Part shown: positions 1-6,989 of the stretch, piece by piece
Numbering within the stretch: the first letter of the stretch is position 1
Layout of the letters: each line of letters begins with the position of its first letter
DNA from: Salinimicrobium nanhaiense
GTDB lineage: Bacteria > Bacteroidota > Bacteroidia > Flavobacteriales > Flavobacteriaceae
Assembly: GCA_012038135.1 (NCBI GenBank)
Contig: JAAVJQ010000001.1
Location: 1-64,000 of the forward strand
DNA length: 64,000 nucleotides
Reading direction: 5' to 3'
The notes under the pieces: model-generated
The model's input: only the letters and a program-made list of their open reading frames with translations
Told to the model about the DNA's origin: nothing
The model's database searches: none
Translations under genes and position numbers: made by a program

Positions 1-21
1 ACCAGTGGACAGGAATAAAGA

Positions 22-65
22 CGGGAGGTCTCCCTCCCGCCACTAGATAGTCACTAAAAGTGACT
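22..65. other. Two small hairpins at the left edge
   Basis: Two inverted repeats sit side by side: cgggagg/cctcccg at 22-39 and agtcact/agtgact at 49-65, the second followed by a short T-rich run. They may be the terminator region of a gene outside the window. The rest of 1-147 is AT-rich and shows no gene. Confidence 0.35.
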
Positions 66-153
66 TCTTTAAGAAATCAAATTTACTAAATTTAAATTAG
101 GATTTAAACACAGTATCTGTGAGGTCTGACTTCAATTTAAATTAAACTTGGAA

Positions 154-1059
154 ATGGCCTCCGGAAGCAGATTGACCAACGCATACAAAACTGCACTCCG
201 GATCCCATTTGATGATTATTCCAAATTTATCATCTTTAGCGATTGCCATCGTGGCAACAATAGCTTTGCCGATGATTTTGCAAATAACCGCAACAGCTAT
301 TTTCATGCCCTCTCCCACTATTACAGGAACGGCTTTACCTATTGTGAATTAGGAGACGGCGATGAGTTATGGGAAAATCTAACTTTTGAATCCATTTTTG
401 AGGCTCATAAAGATGTCTTCAAATTAATGCGCCTTTTCTTTACTGAAGGCCGACTCTTTCGCATTGTGGGAAATCATGATATGGTTTACAGCAATCAGGA
501 TTATGTGGCGAAACACCTCTATAGCTATTGCGACTCCGGCACAGAAAAGGAATTACCTCTTTTCCCCGGAATTACTTTCCCGGAAGCTTTAATTCTGGAA
601 CATCAAAAAACCGGGCAGGAGATCTTTATGGTCCACGGGCACCAGGCAGACTGGCTGCATTATTACATGTGGAAGATCGACCGCTTCCTGGTGAGGGTTT
701 TATGGAGGCAGTTACAGATCTTCGGAATTGGCGATCCTACCAGCCCTGCAAAAAACAATATTGAGCTGAATAAGATCGAACGGAAAACGAAGAAATGGAT
801 CGTGGAAAACAATGACCAGTTCATGATCACCGGCCACACGCACAGGCCAAGATTTCCGCGGCCGGGAGAAATTCCCTATTTCAATGACGGCAGCTGCGTG
901 CATCCCAGGTCGATTACAGGAATTGAAATCGAAGAAGGAGCTATAAGCCTTGTAAAGTGGCAGGTAGCAATAAATGAAGAAGGTTTTCTAAAAGTAATTA
1001 GGATCGTTCTTGAAGGACCTCAAAAACTTGAAGCTTACCAGAAGGCAAAAGCTACATAA
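154..1059 (+). CDS. Calcineurin-like metallophosphoesterase
   Basis: Predicted cytoplasmic two-metal phosphoesterase. The family signature is complete: D-x-H near residues 30-32 (FSDCHRG), a GD motif near 67-74 (GDGDELWE), GNHD near 106-109, HGHQADW near 161-167 and GHTHRPRF near 227-234. The length (301 aa) and layout resemble LpxH/UDP-diacylglucosamine-hydrolase-like enzymes, but the substrate cannot be read from sequence. The open frame extends to a TTG at 148, but the ATG at 154 is the more natural start. The 3' end overlaps the small convergent gene at 1052-1213 by 8 bp. Confidence 0.85.
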   Translation: MASGSRLTNAYKTALRIPFDDYSKFIIFSDCHRGNNSFADDFANNRNSYFHALSHYYRNGFTYCELGDGDELWENLTFESIFEAHKDVFKLMRLFFTEGRLFRIVGNHDMVYSNQDYVAKHLYSYCDSGTEKELPLFPGITFPEALILEHQKTGQEIFMVHGHQADWLHYYMWKIDRFLVRVLWRQLQIFGIGDPTSPAKNNIELNKIERKTKKWIVENNDQFMITGHTHRPRFPRPGEIPYFNDGSCVHPRSITGIEIEEGAISLVKWQVAINEEGFLKVIRIVLEGPQKLEAYQKAKAT

Positions 1060-1213
1060 GATCAAAACACGGGCAGCGTTTACATCGCTTTCCCTTTAAA
1101 TATTTTTCACAGCACTCGCTTTTTAACTCCACAGGTTTTTTAGAGATCACCCCCTCAAACTTGAGGTAATCTTTAGATTTGTTGGAGTAAAATACAATAA
1201 CATTAAAGCTCAT
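1052..1213 (-). CDS. Small Cys-rich basic protein (53 aa)
   Basis: A short frame with an ATG at 1213 and a TAG at 1052-1054. The product starts MSFNVIVFYSNK and has a C-terminal cluster CCEKYLKGKRCKRCPCFDLM with five cysteines in 16 residues (CC-x8-C-x2-C-x-C). Such a cluster suggests zinc or Fe-S binding. I remember short Bacteroidota hypotheticals with a similar CCEKY...KRCKxCP tail, but this was not checked. It lies 48 bp downstream of the ferredoxin gene on the same strand, with a hairpin between them, and overlaps the phosphoesterase 3' end by 8 bp. Function unknown. Confidence 0.7.
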   Translation of the reverse strand: MSFNVIVFYSNKSKDYLKFEGVISKKPVELKSECCEKYLKGKRCKRCPCFDLM

Positions 1214-1236
1214 GCCTGGTGATTTTCTTTCCTGTC

Positions 1237-1263
1237 AAAAAGGCCAAAAATTGAGCCTTTTTT
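1237..1263. terminator. Hairpin terminator after ferredoxin
   Basis: aaaaaggc (1237-1244) pairs with gccttttt (1255-1262), giving a stem with A/T tails on both strands, immediately after the ferredoxin stop codon. It could stop transcripts from either side. Confidence 0.6.
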
Positions 1264-1600
1264 AGTCAGCGTTATAGGGAGAGATCTTTACTTCCAGCCC
1301 CTCCAGTTCTTTCGTAATAGGGATCTGGCAACTCAACCGGCTGTTGTCCTGCACAAAGAAAGCCTGGTCCAGCATATCTTCTTCCTCATAACCTTTTTCG
1401 GGCAGGAGGTGTTCCTTGTTCAGCATATAGCACTGGCAGGACGCGCACATGGCCATTCCGCCGCAGATGCCAATAGTACCTTCGGGAGCCAGTTCGTGTG
1501 AACGTATCACCTCCATGAGGTTCATGTTCATATCTGTAGGTGCTTCTACTAAATGAGCTTCCCCCTCGCGGTCTATGATGGTAATTTTAATATCTGACAT
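1262..1600 (-). CDS. 2Fe-2S ferredoxin (adrenodoxin type)
   Basis: Soluble one-electron carrier of 112 residues. The 2Fe-2S ligands are visible as C46-x5-C52-x2-C55 (GICGGMAMCASC) and C91 near the end (RLSCQIP), the adrenodoxin/vertebrate-type spacing. An upstream in-frame start at 1621 would lie inside the palindrome at 1613-1645, so the ATG at 1600 is preferred. The ferredoxin-NAD(P)+ reductase gene is directly upstream on the same strand (58 bp), and NifU-like and Mrp genes precede that. It is therefore probably the electron carrier used by that reductase. Confidence 0.92.
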   Translation of the reverse strand: MSDIKITIIDREGEAHLVEAPTDMNMNLMEVIRSHELAPEGTIGICGGMAMCASCQCYMLNKEHLLPEKGYEEEDMLDQAFFVQDNSRLSCQIPITKELEGLEVKISPYNAD

Positions 1601-1612
1601 TGTAAAAACGAG

Positions 1613-1645
1613 AGACCTCACAGGTTTTAAAAACCTGTGAGGTCT
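1613..1645. repeat. 33-bp near-perfect palindrome
   Basis: agacctcacaggtttt (1613-1628) and its exact reverse complement (1630-1645) are separated by one base. It lies between the reductase stop (1658) and the ferredoxin ATG (1600), so it would be a strong stem in the mRNA. A partial copy, ctgtgaggtctg, occurs at 117-128 upstream of the phosphoesterase. Neither side has a typical U-tract, so a dispersed palindromic (REP-like) element or mRNA-stabilising stem is more likely than a terminator. Confidence 0.8.
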
Positions 1646-1657
1646 GGATTTTATATC

Positions 1658-2719
1658 TTAATTTATACTTTTTACTACTTCTCTTTTCGCTTCCTTTTTG
1701 CTACCATCAAAACCATTTACTCCACTTACGGTAGTGTATTTCATGACATACTTCTTATCGGGGAAGATACGCTGGTATGCACTTTGACACATGATAGCTG
1801 CTTCGTGAAATCCGCAAAGGATCAATTTTAATTTTCCGGGGTAGGTGTTCACATCTCCAATTGCATAGATCCCCGGAATGTTGGTCTGGTAATCATAGCT
1901 GTTGTCCACTTTGATCGCATTTTTTTCGATCTCCAGCCCCCAGTTTCCAATGGGACCTAATTTTGGTGAAAGTCCGAAAAGCGGAATAAAATGATCTGTT
2001 TCTTTTATTTGTTCTTCGGAAGCACTTCCGCCGTGGCGTATCACCACCGATTCAAGTTTATCCGCTCCCTTAAGGCCTACCACTTCAGCTTCGGTAATAA
2101 GGTTGATCTTTCCGATTTTAGAGAGTTCAGAAACTTTTTCTACGGAATCCAAAGCTCCACGGAACTCATTTCTCCTGTGAACCAGGGAAACTTCCGAAGC
2201 AACTTCAGAAAGATAAATGGCCCAGTCTAAAGCCGAATCTCCTCCACCTGCGATCACCACCCGCTTATCCCTGAAATCTTCAGGCTCGCGGATCATGTAA
2301 GACACACCTTTATTTTCGTATTTCCCAATATTTGGAATAGGCGGCTTCCTTGGCTCAAAACTACCAAGTCCGCCGGCAATTACCACCACCGGAGCCTGAT
2401 GTTTTGTGCCTTCACTGGTAGTCACTATAAAAGATCCGTCTTCCAGCTTCTCAATAGTTTCTGCGCGTTCCCCAAGGGTAAAACCGGGTTCAAAGGGTTT
2501 GATCTGCTCCATGAGGTTATCTACCAGATCGCCTGCCAGGATTTCCGGAAAAGCCGGAATATCATAAATAGGTTTTTTAGGGTAGATCTCTGCGCACTGG
2601 CCACCCGGCTGCGGTAATGCATCGATAAGGTGGCATTTTAATTTTAATAATCCTGCTTCAAAAACGGCAAAAAGACCCGTAGGCCCAGCGCCGATGATCA
2701 ACATATCTGTTTTAATCAT
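1658..2719 (-). CDS. Ferredoxin--NAD(P)+ reductase, thioredoxin-reductase-like
   Basis: FAD flavoprotein of 353 residues. The N-terminal GAGPTG (11-16) binds FAD, a second Rossmann motif GGGDSALDW near 158 binds NAD(P)H, and GDVNTYPGK near 290 is the FAD-contacting ATG/GD motif. The redox CxxC of true thioredoxin reductases is missing. This, together with the C-terminal extension, is typical of the YumC-type (TrxR-like) ferredoxin/flavodoxin reductases. The ferredoxin gene directly downstream is the obvious partner. Upstream neighbours are a NifU C-terminal-domain protein and Mrp, so the operon links electron supply with Fe-S cluster delivery. Confidence 0.9.
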   Translation of the reverse strand: MIKTDMLIIGAGPTGLFAVFEAGLLKLKCHLIDALPQPGGQCAEIYPKKPIYDIPAFPEILAGDLVDNLMEQIKPFEPGFTLGERAETIEKLEDGSFIVTTSEGTKHQAPVVVIAGGLGSFEPRKPPIPNIGKYENKGVSYMIREPEDFRDKRVVIAGGGDSALDWAIYLSEVASEVSLVHRRNEFRGALDSVEKVSELSKIGKINLITEAEVVGLKGADKLESVVIRHGGSASEEQIKETDHFIPLFGLSPKLGPIGNWGLEIEKNAIKVDNSYDYQTNIPGIYAIGDVNTYPGKLKLILCGFHEAAIMCQSAYQRIFPDKKYVMKYTTVSGVNGFDGSKKEAKREVVKSIN

Positions 2720-2749
2720 TACGTCTTGTTTTGGAAAGTGCCGAAAAAG

Positions 2750-2992
2750 CTATTTTTCGATATTCAGCACCGTTTCGATTTGCGGTACATAACGTTTAAT
2801 GGTCATCTCAACACCCGACTTTAGCGTCATGGTGTTGACGCTGCATCCTACGCAGGCCCCTTCGAGCTGCACCTTTACGAGCCGATCATCTTCAATACTG
2901 ATAAGGGAGATATCTCCCCCATCATTCCTCAGGAACGGCCTTATCTCTTCTAAGGCCCTCTCCACGTTAAACCTAACTTCTTCGCTTGTCAT
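2750..2992 (-). CDS. NifU-like C-terminal domain protein
   Basis: An 80-residue protein that is entirely a NifU C-terminal (NFU) domain. The cluster-binding CxxC is at C47 and C50 (GACVGCSVNTMTLK), followed by the conserved basic/hydrophobic helix. Such proteins carry 4Fe-4S or 2Fe-2S clusters to apoproteins. It starts 2 bp after the mrp stop codon, so the two are almost certainly translated from one mRNA. Mrp is a second Fe-S carrier, which fits joint work in cluster delivery. Confidence 0.93.
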   Translation of the reverse strand: MTSEEVRFNVERALEEIRPFLRNDGGDISLISIEDDRLVKVQLEGACVGCSVNTMTLKSGVEMTIKRYVPQIETVLNIEK

Positions 2993-2994
2993 GA

Positions 2995-4122
2995 CTATTT
3001 ATTAACTGCACTACAGCCAGCCATAGTGGTGATTTTTATTGCTTCGGTAGGAGGCAGACTGGTGTTTCGTCTTACGGTCTCCTGTACAACATTCCGGGTA
3101 AGCACTTCAAAGGCTTCAGAAAGCGGAGTTCCTTCCTGCAAAGCAGCAGGATGTCCTATATCGCCGGCCTCCCTGATGCTTTGCACCAACGGAATTTGCC
3201 CCAGGAATGGCACCTGCAGGTCTTCGGCAAGTAACTTCGCTCCTTCCCTTCCAAAAATGTAGTATTTATTATCGGGTAATTCTTCCGGAGTAAAATAAGC
3301 CATATTCTCAATGATTCCCAGCACAGGAACATTAATGGTCTCCTGCTGGAACATTGCCACTCCCTTACGGGCATCGGCAAGAGCTACATTTTGAGGTGTA
3401 CTCACCACAACAGCTCCCGTGATTGGCAGGGATTGCATAATAGACAAATGAATATCTCCTGTTCCCGGAGGCAGATCCACCAACAGGAAATCCAATTCTC
3501 CCCACGCGGCATCAAAGATCATTTGATTCAATGCCTTTGCTGCCATTGGCCCTCTCCAGATCACGGCTTGATTTGGTTGTGTAAAGAATCCGATGGAAAG
3601 GATTTTTACCCCGTGATTTTCAACAGGCTTCATTTTCGACTTTCCGTCAACGTTGACTGAAAGGGGTTTTTCTGTCATTACATCAAACATCATAGGCATA
3701 GAAGGGCCATAAATATCTGAATCCAGAAGACCTACTTTAAATCCCATTTTTGCCAGGCTAACAGCCAGGTTCGCGGTAACAGTAGATTTACCAACGCCGC
3801 CTTTTCCTGATGCCACAGCGATAATATTTTTGATCCCGGGAATAGATTTTCCTTTAATCTCAGGTTTATCTGGCGCCTGCACTTTTATGTTAACCTTGAC
3901 CTTGGCTTTTTGATGCACGTGCTCATGAATGGCTTTCATCACATCCACTTCTGCCCGTTTTTTAATATGTAAGGCCGGAGTGGTAAGCAAAAGATCCACT
4001 ACCACCTCATCTCCAAAGGTCATAATATTCTGGACCGCACCACTTTCAACCATATTTTTACCTTCTCCCGAAACCGAAATAGTTTCAAGAGCATTTAATA
4101 TATCTTTCCGATTAAGTTTCAT
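2995..4122 (-). CDS. mrp: Mrp/NBP35-family P-loop ATPase, Fe-S cluster carrier
   Basis: A 375-residue protein with an N-terminal MIP18/DUF59 domain (about 1-85) and a SIMIBI ATPase domain with deviant Walker A GKGGVGKS at 106-113, DSDIYGPSMP, and DLPPGTGD. The family (ApbC/Mrp) loads Fe-S clusters onto target proteins. The CxxC found in many Mrp proteins after the ENM motif is absent here (ENMAYFTPEEL); a single Cys near the C-terminus remains. It is first gene of the mrp-nifU-reductase-ferredoxin set and has its own promoter box at 4170-4177 and a leader inverted repeat at 4140-4162. Confidence 0.93.
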   Translation of the reverse strand: MKLNRKDILNALETISVSGEGKNMVESGAVQNIMTFGDEVVVDLLLTTPALHIKKRAEVDVMKAIHEHVHQKAKVKVNIKVQAPDKPEIKGKSIPGIKNIIAVASGKGGVGKSTVTANLAVSLAKMGFKVGLLDSDIYGPSMPMMFDVMTEKPLSVNVDGKSKMKPVENHGVKILSIGFFTQPNQAVIWRGPMAAKALNQMIFDAAWGELDFLLVDLPPGTGDIHLSIMQSLPITGAVVVSTPQNVALADARKGVAMFQQETINVPVLGIIENMAYFTPEELPDNKYYIFGREGAKLLAEDLQVPFLGQIPLVQSIREAGDIGHPAALQEGTPLSEAFEVLTRNVVQETVRRNTSLPPTEAIKITTMAGCSAVNK

Positions 4123-4139
4123 GCTGTAAAATTGAATTT

Positions 4140-4162
4140 AATGAATCTTATGTAGATTCATT
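4140..4162 (-). promoter_or_regulatory. Inverted repeat at mrp transcript start
   Basis: aatgaatct (4140-4148) and agattcatt (4154-4162) form perfect 9-bp arms with a 5-bp spacer. On the minus strand the repeat begins about 8 nt after the promoter box at 4170-4177, that is at the predicted 5' end of the mrp mRNA. It could be a repressor operator or a 5'-terminal RNA stem. Confidence 0.5.
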
Positions 4163-4169
4163 CTAAATG

Positions 4170-4177
4170 CAAATATA
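4170..4177 (-). promoter_or_regulatory. Promoter -7 box of mrp operon
   Basis: On the minus strand the sequence reads TATATTTG, an exact match to the Bacteroidota -7 consensus TAnnTTTG, 48 bp before the mrp start. No TTG -33 element is obvious. Confidence 0.6.
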
Positions 4178-4226
4178 AGTTGAAAAGCTAAGATAACGAA
4201 AGTATTACCCAATTTTGATGCGGACT

Positions 4227-4562
4227 TTATTCTTCGCGAAGTTCTGCGGAAGGATCCCAGAAATGCTGCTGAAAATTTATGATCTTATCATCCTTTACTG
4301 CAATCCCTTCCTCCTCTAAAAGTTGTTCCATAAGCCGGGTTCCAGGAAAGTGATGTTTCCCCGTGAGTAAACCGTTCCTGTTTACTACCCGATGCGCCGG
4401 AATATCTTCCATTTTTGAGGCATTGTTCATCGCCCAGCCAACCATTCTCGCACTGCCCGAAGCTCCCACATAGTTGGCAATGGCACCATAGCTGGTCACC
4501 CTGCCTTCAGGAATTTGTTTTACCACCTCATACACCCGGTCAAAAAAGGAAAGCTCAGCCAC
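4227..4562 (-). CDS. Alkyltransferase-like protein (MGMT family, no active Cys)
   Basis: A 111-residue protein formed only by the DNA-binding domain of the O6-alkylguanine-DNA alkyltransferase family. The active-site PCHRV is PAHRV here (Ala at about residue 56), so it cannot take up alkyl groups. Alkyltransferase-like (ATL) proteins with this change bind O6-alkylguanine and flag it for nucleotide excision repair. The wedge-forming helix region (SARMVGWAM) is conserved. It overlaps the upstream LysE gene by 8 bp and is likely co-transcribed with it and trmB. Confidence 0.85.
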   Translation of the reverse strand: MAELSFFDRVYEVVKQIPEGRVTSYGAIANYVGASGSARMVGWAMNNASKMEDIPAHRVVNRNGLLTGKHHFPGTRLMEQLLEEEGIAVKDDKIINFQQHFWDPSAELREE

Positions 4563-5181
4563 TATTAAAAATTCTTATAAAGGTGATGATCACCAGGATC
4601 AACATGAGTCCGGCCATGAAGTAGTTGGAATATTTGGCAAAGAAATTACCCTCAGATTCGATCTTGGCAAAGAAAAGCGCATAAAGATACAATGTAGTAA
4701 AAGTACCCAGGCCTGCTGCCATTACAAAAACAGCATTATTCAGCAGGTGATATTGAACATTGCCGTTCACATTTAAGGCTGCTCCTAAAGCTACAAAATA
4801 AGGTATGGGAAAAATATTAAGTGTCCCTATCATCATGCCTTTGGAGATACTTCTAATTCCTGAAGTTGAATTTATTTCAACTTCCTTTCGCCTTCCCTGA
4901 GCCATGATAAGAAAATATACCATCATGATCAAAAAAATAACGAGCCCCGCTCTTAATAAAACGCTTTTTACATACTCATTATTGAAGATGTAGCGAGCGA
5001 GTTGAATAGCAATTGTAGCCTGGAGCAACACGATCGCTGAAGCACCAATAGCCATATACATCCCGTTTTGGCGCCCTCTTTTGAGAGAGGTTTTGGCAAC
5101 ACTCATATTGACCAAACCAGGAGGGATCACCCCAAGCAAAGCCGCAAAATAGGTAATAAGGAATATTTTGGTTTCCTCCAA
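4555..5181 (-). CDS. LysE-family transporter
   Basis: A 208-residue integral membrane protein with about six hydrophobic segments. The N-terminal part has the LysE/RhtB-like pattern (PPGLVNMSVAKTSLKRG near 20-36) at the end of the first segment. The family exports amino acids or related small molecules, but the substrate is not predictable. It sits 6 bp after trmB and overlaps the alkyltransferase-like gene by 8 bp, so the three are probably one operon. Confidence 0.75.
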   Translation of the reverse strand: MEETKIFLITYFAALLGVIPPGLVNMSVAKTSLKRGRQNGMYMAIGASAIVLLQATIAIQLARYIFNNEYVKSVLLRAGLVIFLIMMVYFLIMAQGRRKEVEINSTSGIRSISKGMMIGTLNIFPIPYFVALGAALNVNGNVQYHLLNNAVFVMAAGLGTFTTLYLYALFFAKIESEGNFFAKYSNYFMAGLMLILVIITFIRIFNSG

Positions 5182-5187
5182 AAGGCG

Positions 5188-5862
5188 TTATTTTATCCTA
5201 AACTGAATGTAAGTTATAGGTTTCCCCTGCTCAAGATACTGTTTTTCGTAAAAAGTCTGTATCCCAATGACCTCCTTCGGTGAATATGCATTTTTGTACA
5301 CGTCATGATTCGCCTGTATCACCTCGTGACCTTCACCGTGAAGGAGCCCCAGGGTATAGCCGTGCATGAATTCACTGTCGGTCTTTAGGTTCATGAGGCC
5401 CTGAGGTTTGAGTATTTTTTTATACTTCTGCAGGAATTCTGAATTCGTCATACGATGCTTTGTCCGCTTATACTTGATCTGCGGATCAGGGAAAGTGATC
5501 CAGATCTCGTCTACTTCATTTTCATCAAAAAGCAGGTCCACCAATTCTATCTGACTTCTCAAAAAGGCAACATTTTGCAAACCTTCTTCCAAAGCAGTTT
5601 TGGCGCCTCTCCAAAACCGGGCACCTTTTATGTCTATTCCAATAAAATTCTTTTCGGGATATGCCTGGGCAAGGCCAACGCTGTATTCTCCTTTTCCGCA
5701 ACCTAATTCCAGAACGATAGGTTTATCATTTTTGAAGAAATCACTGCTCCATTTGCCTTTATACTTAAAATTTCCTTCCAGCACTTCCTCCCTGGTGGGC
5801 TGTATAACATTTGAAAATGTTTCGTTTTCTCTAAACCGTCTTAATTTATTCTTACTTCCCAC
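5188..5862 (-). CDS. trmB: tRNA (guanine-N7)-methyltransferase
   Basis: SAM-dependent enzyme that methylates G46 in the variable loop of tRNA. The SAM-binding motif LELGCGKGEYS, the GIDIKGARFWRG segment, the catalytic-site FPDPQIKYKRTKHR and the C-terminal TFYEKQYLEQGKPI motif are all present. The frame is open up to an ATG at 5916, but family members begin at the segment GSKNKLRRF. That makes the GTG at 5862 (225 residues) the likelier start and frees the divergent promoter region. LysE and ATL genes follow. Confidence 0.85.
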   Translation of the reverse strand: MGSKNKLRRFRENETFSNVIQPTREEVLEGNFKYKGKWSSDFFKNDKPIVLELGCGKGEYSVGLAQAYPEKNFIGIDIKGARFWRGAKTALEEGLQNVAFLRSQIELVDLLFDENEVDEIWITFPDPQIKYKRTKHRMTNSEFLQKYKKILKPQGLMNLKTDSEFMHGYTLGLLHGEGHEVIQANHDVYKNAYSPKEVIGIQTFYEKQYLEQGKPITYIQFRIK

Positions 5863-5918
5863 CTGGATATTTAATATTTTGGTAAATTTAAATAAATTCC
5901 CCCACAGGCCTTTCAATT

Positions 5919-5926
5919 TATATTTG
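5919..5926 (+). promoter_or_regulatory. Promoter -7 box before glycosyltransferase
   Basis: TATATTTG matches TAnnTTTG exactly and ends only 4 bp before the ATG at 5931. If used, the mRNA would be leaderless or nearly so. Confidence 0.4.
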
Positions 5927-5930
5927 TTTT

Positions 5931-6989
5931 ATGCGAAGCAGAAGGATTCTTGTTGCGCCCATAAACTGGGGGTTAGGGCACGCCACCAGGTGTATCCCCA
6001 TTATTAAAAAGCTGGAAGAAAAAGGATTTACTCCTTTTCTGGCATCAGACGGGGCTGCGCTGGAATTGCTGAAAAAAGAATTTCCGCACCTGCGCAGTTT
6101 TGAACTGCCTTCCTACAATATTACCTATACCAGCCGCGGAAGCCTGCTAAAATGGAAACTCCTGCTGGACAGTCCGCACATCCTTAGGAACATCAAAAAA
6201 GAAAAACTGGCTACAAAGATCCTGGTGGAAAAGCTTAATCTCCACGGAATAATTTCCGACAGCAGGTTTGGAGTGAGATATAAGCATCTTCCGAATGTTT
6301 TTATTACACATCAACTCAACGTACTTTCAGGAAATACTACATTTTTGAGCAGCAGATTGCATCAGCAATACATTAGGAAATATGACGAGTGCTGGGTACC
6401 CGATGCCCCCGGAAAACCAAACCTCAGCGGCTTTCTTGGCCACACTAGATCTACTTCAGAAGCTGTAAAATATATGGGGATCATTAGCAGGTTTGAAAAA
6501 AGCGAATTGCCCCAGATCTATGATTACATGGTGCTGCTCTCGGGGCCTGAACCTCAACGCAGCCTGTTGGAGGATATTCTTTTCCGTGAGTTGAAACAAA
6601 CTGAAAAGAGGGTCCTTTTTGTAAGAGGTAAGATAAGGGAGGCACCCGCAGCATTTTCTTCTCCAAACATGACCATCAAAAATTACCTTTTTGGGAAGGA
6701 ACTGGAGGAAGCTCTTAACAGCAGCAGGGTGATCATTTCGAGGTCCGGTTACACAACTTTGATGGACCTGGCGAAGCTCGGGAAAAAGGCATTTTTCATT
6801 CCCACCCCGGGTCAATTTGAGCAGGAATATCTTGCAGAAAGAATGTCAAAACTGGGTTTTGCGCCTTCCTGTAAGCAGGAAGATTTCGACTTAGAAATAT
6901 TGAAGAAGGTAGAAACTTATTCCGGCTTAAACGACCCCGGATTTGTCTGTGACTACAGTGGCCTTTTTAGCCTTTTTAAGCGTAAATGA
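5931..6989 (+). CDS. GT-B glycosyltransferase-like protein (GT28/MurG-like)
   Basis: A 352-residue protein with the two-domain GT-B look. The N-terminus VAPINWGLGHATRCIPII is the glycine-rich acceptor-side loop also seen in MurG-like enzymes. The C-terminal half has ISRSGYTTLMDL and PTPGQFEQEYLAERM, matching the nucleotide-sugar-binding region of GT28/GT1. No signal peptide. Donor and acceptor are unknown. The 3' end overlaps the convergent histidine kinase gene by 63 bp, which is long for such a compact junction. Confidence 0.75.
   Translation: MRSRRILVAPINWGLGHATRCIPIIKKLEEKGFTPFLASDGAALELLKKEFPHLRSFELPSYNITYTSRGSLLKWKLLLDSPHILRNIKKEKLATKILVEKLNLHGIISDSRFGVRYKHLPNVFITHQLNVLSGNTTFLSSRLHQQYIRKYDECWVPDAPGKPNLSGFLGHTRSTSEAVKYMGIISRFEKSELPQIYDYMVLLSGPEPQRSLLEDILFRELKQTEKRVLFVRGKIREAPAAFSSPNMTIKNYLFGKELEEALNSSRVIISRSGYTTLMDLAKLGKKAFFIPTPGQFEQEYLAERMSKLGFAPSCKQEDFDLEILKKVETYSGLNDPGFVCDYSGLFSLFKRK

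Noticed and set aside
712..903. Antisense frame within the phosphoesterase gene
   Set aside because: It is the mirror of a strongly coding frame and shows no family signature; the same holds for all other long antisense frames inside conserved genes.
5863..5916. Longer trmB start at 5916
   Set aside because: The added N-terminus is not typical of the family, which begins at the GSKNKLRRF segment, and it would run into the divergent promoter region.
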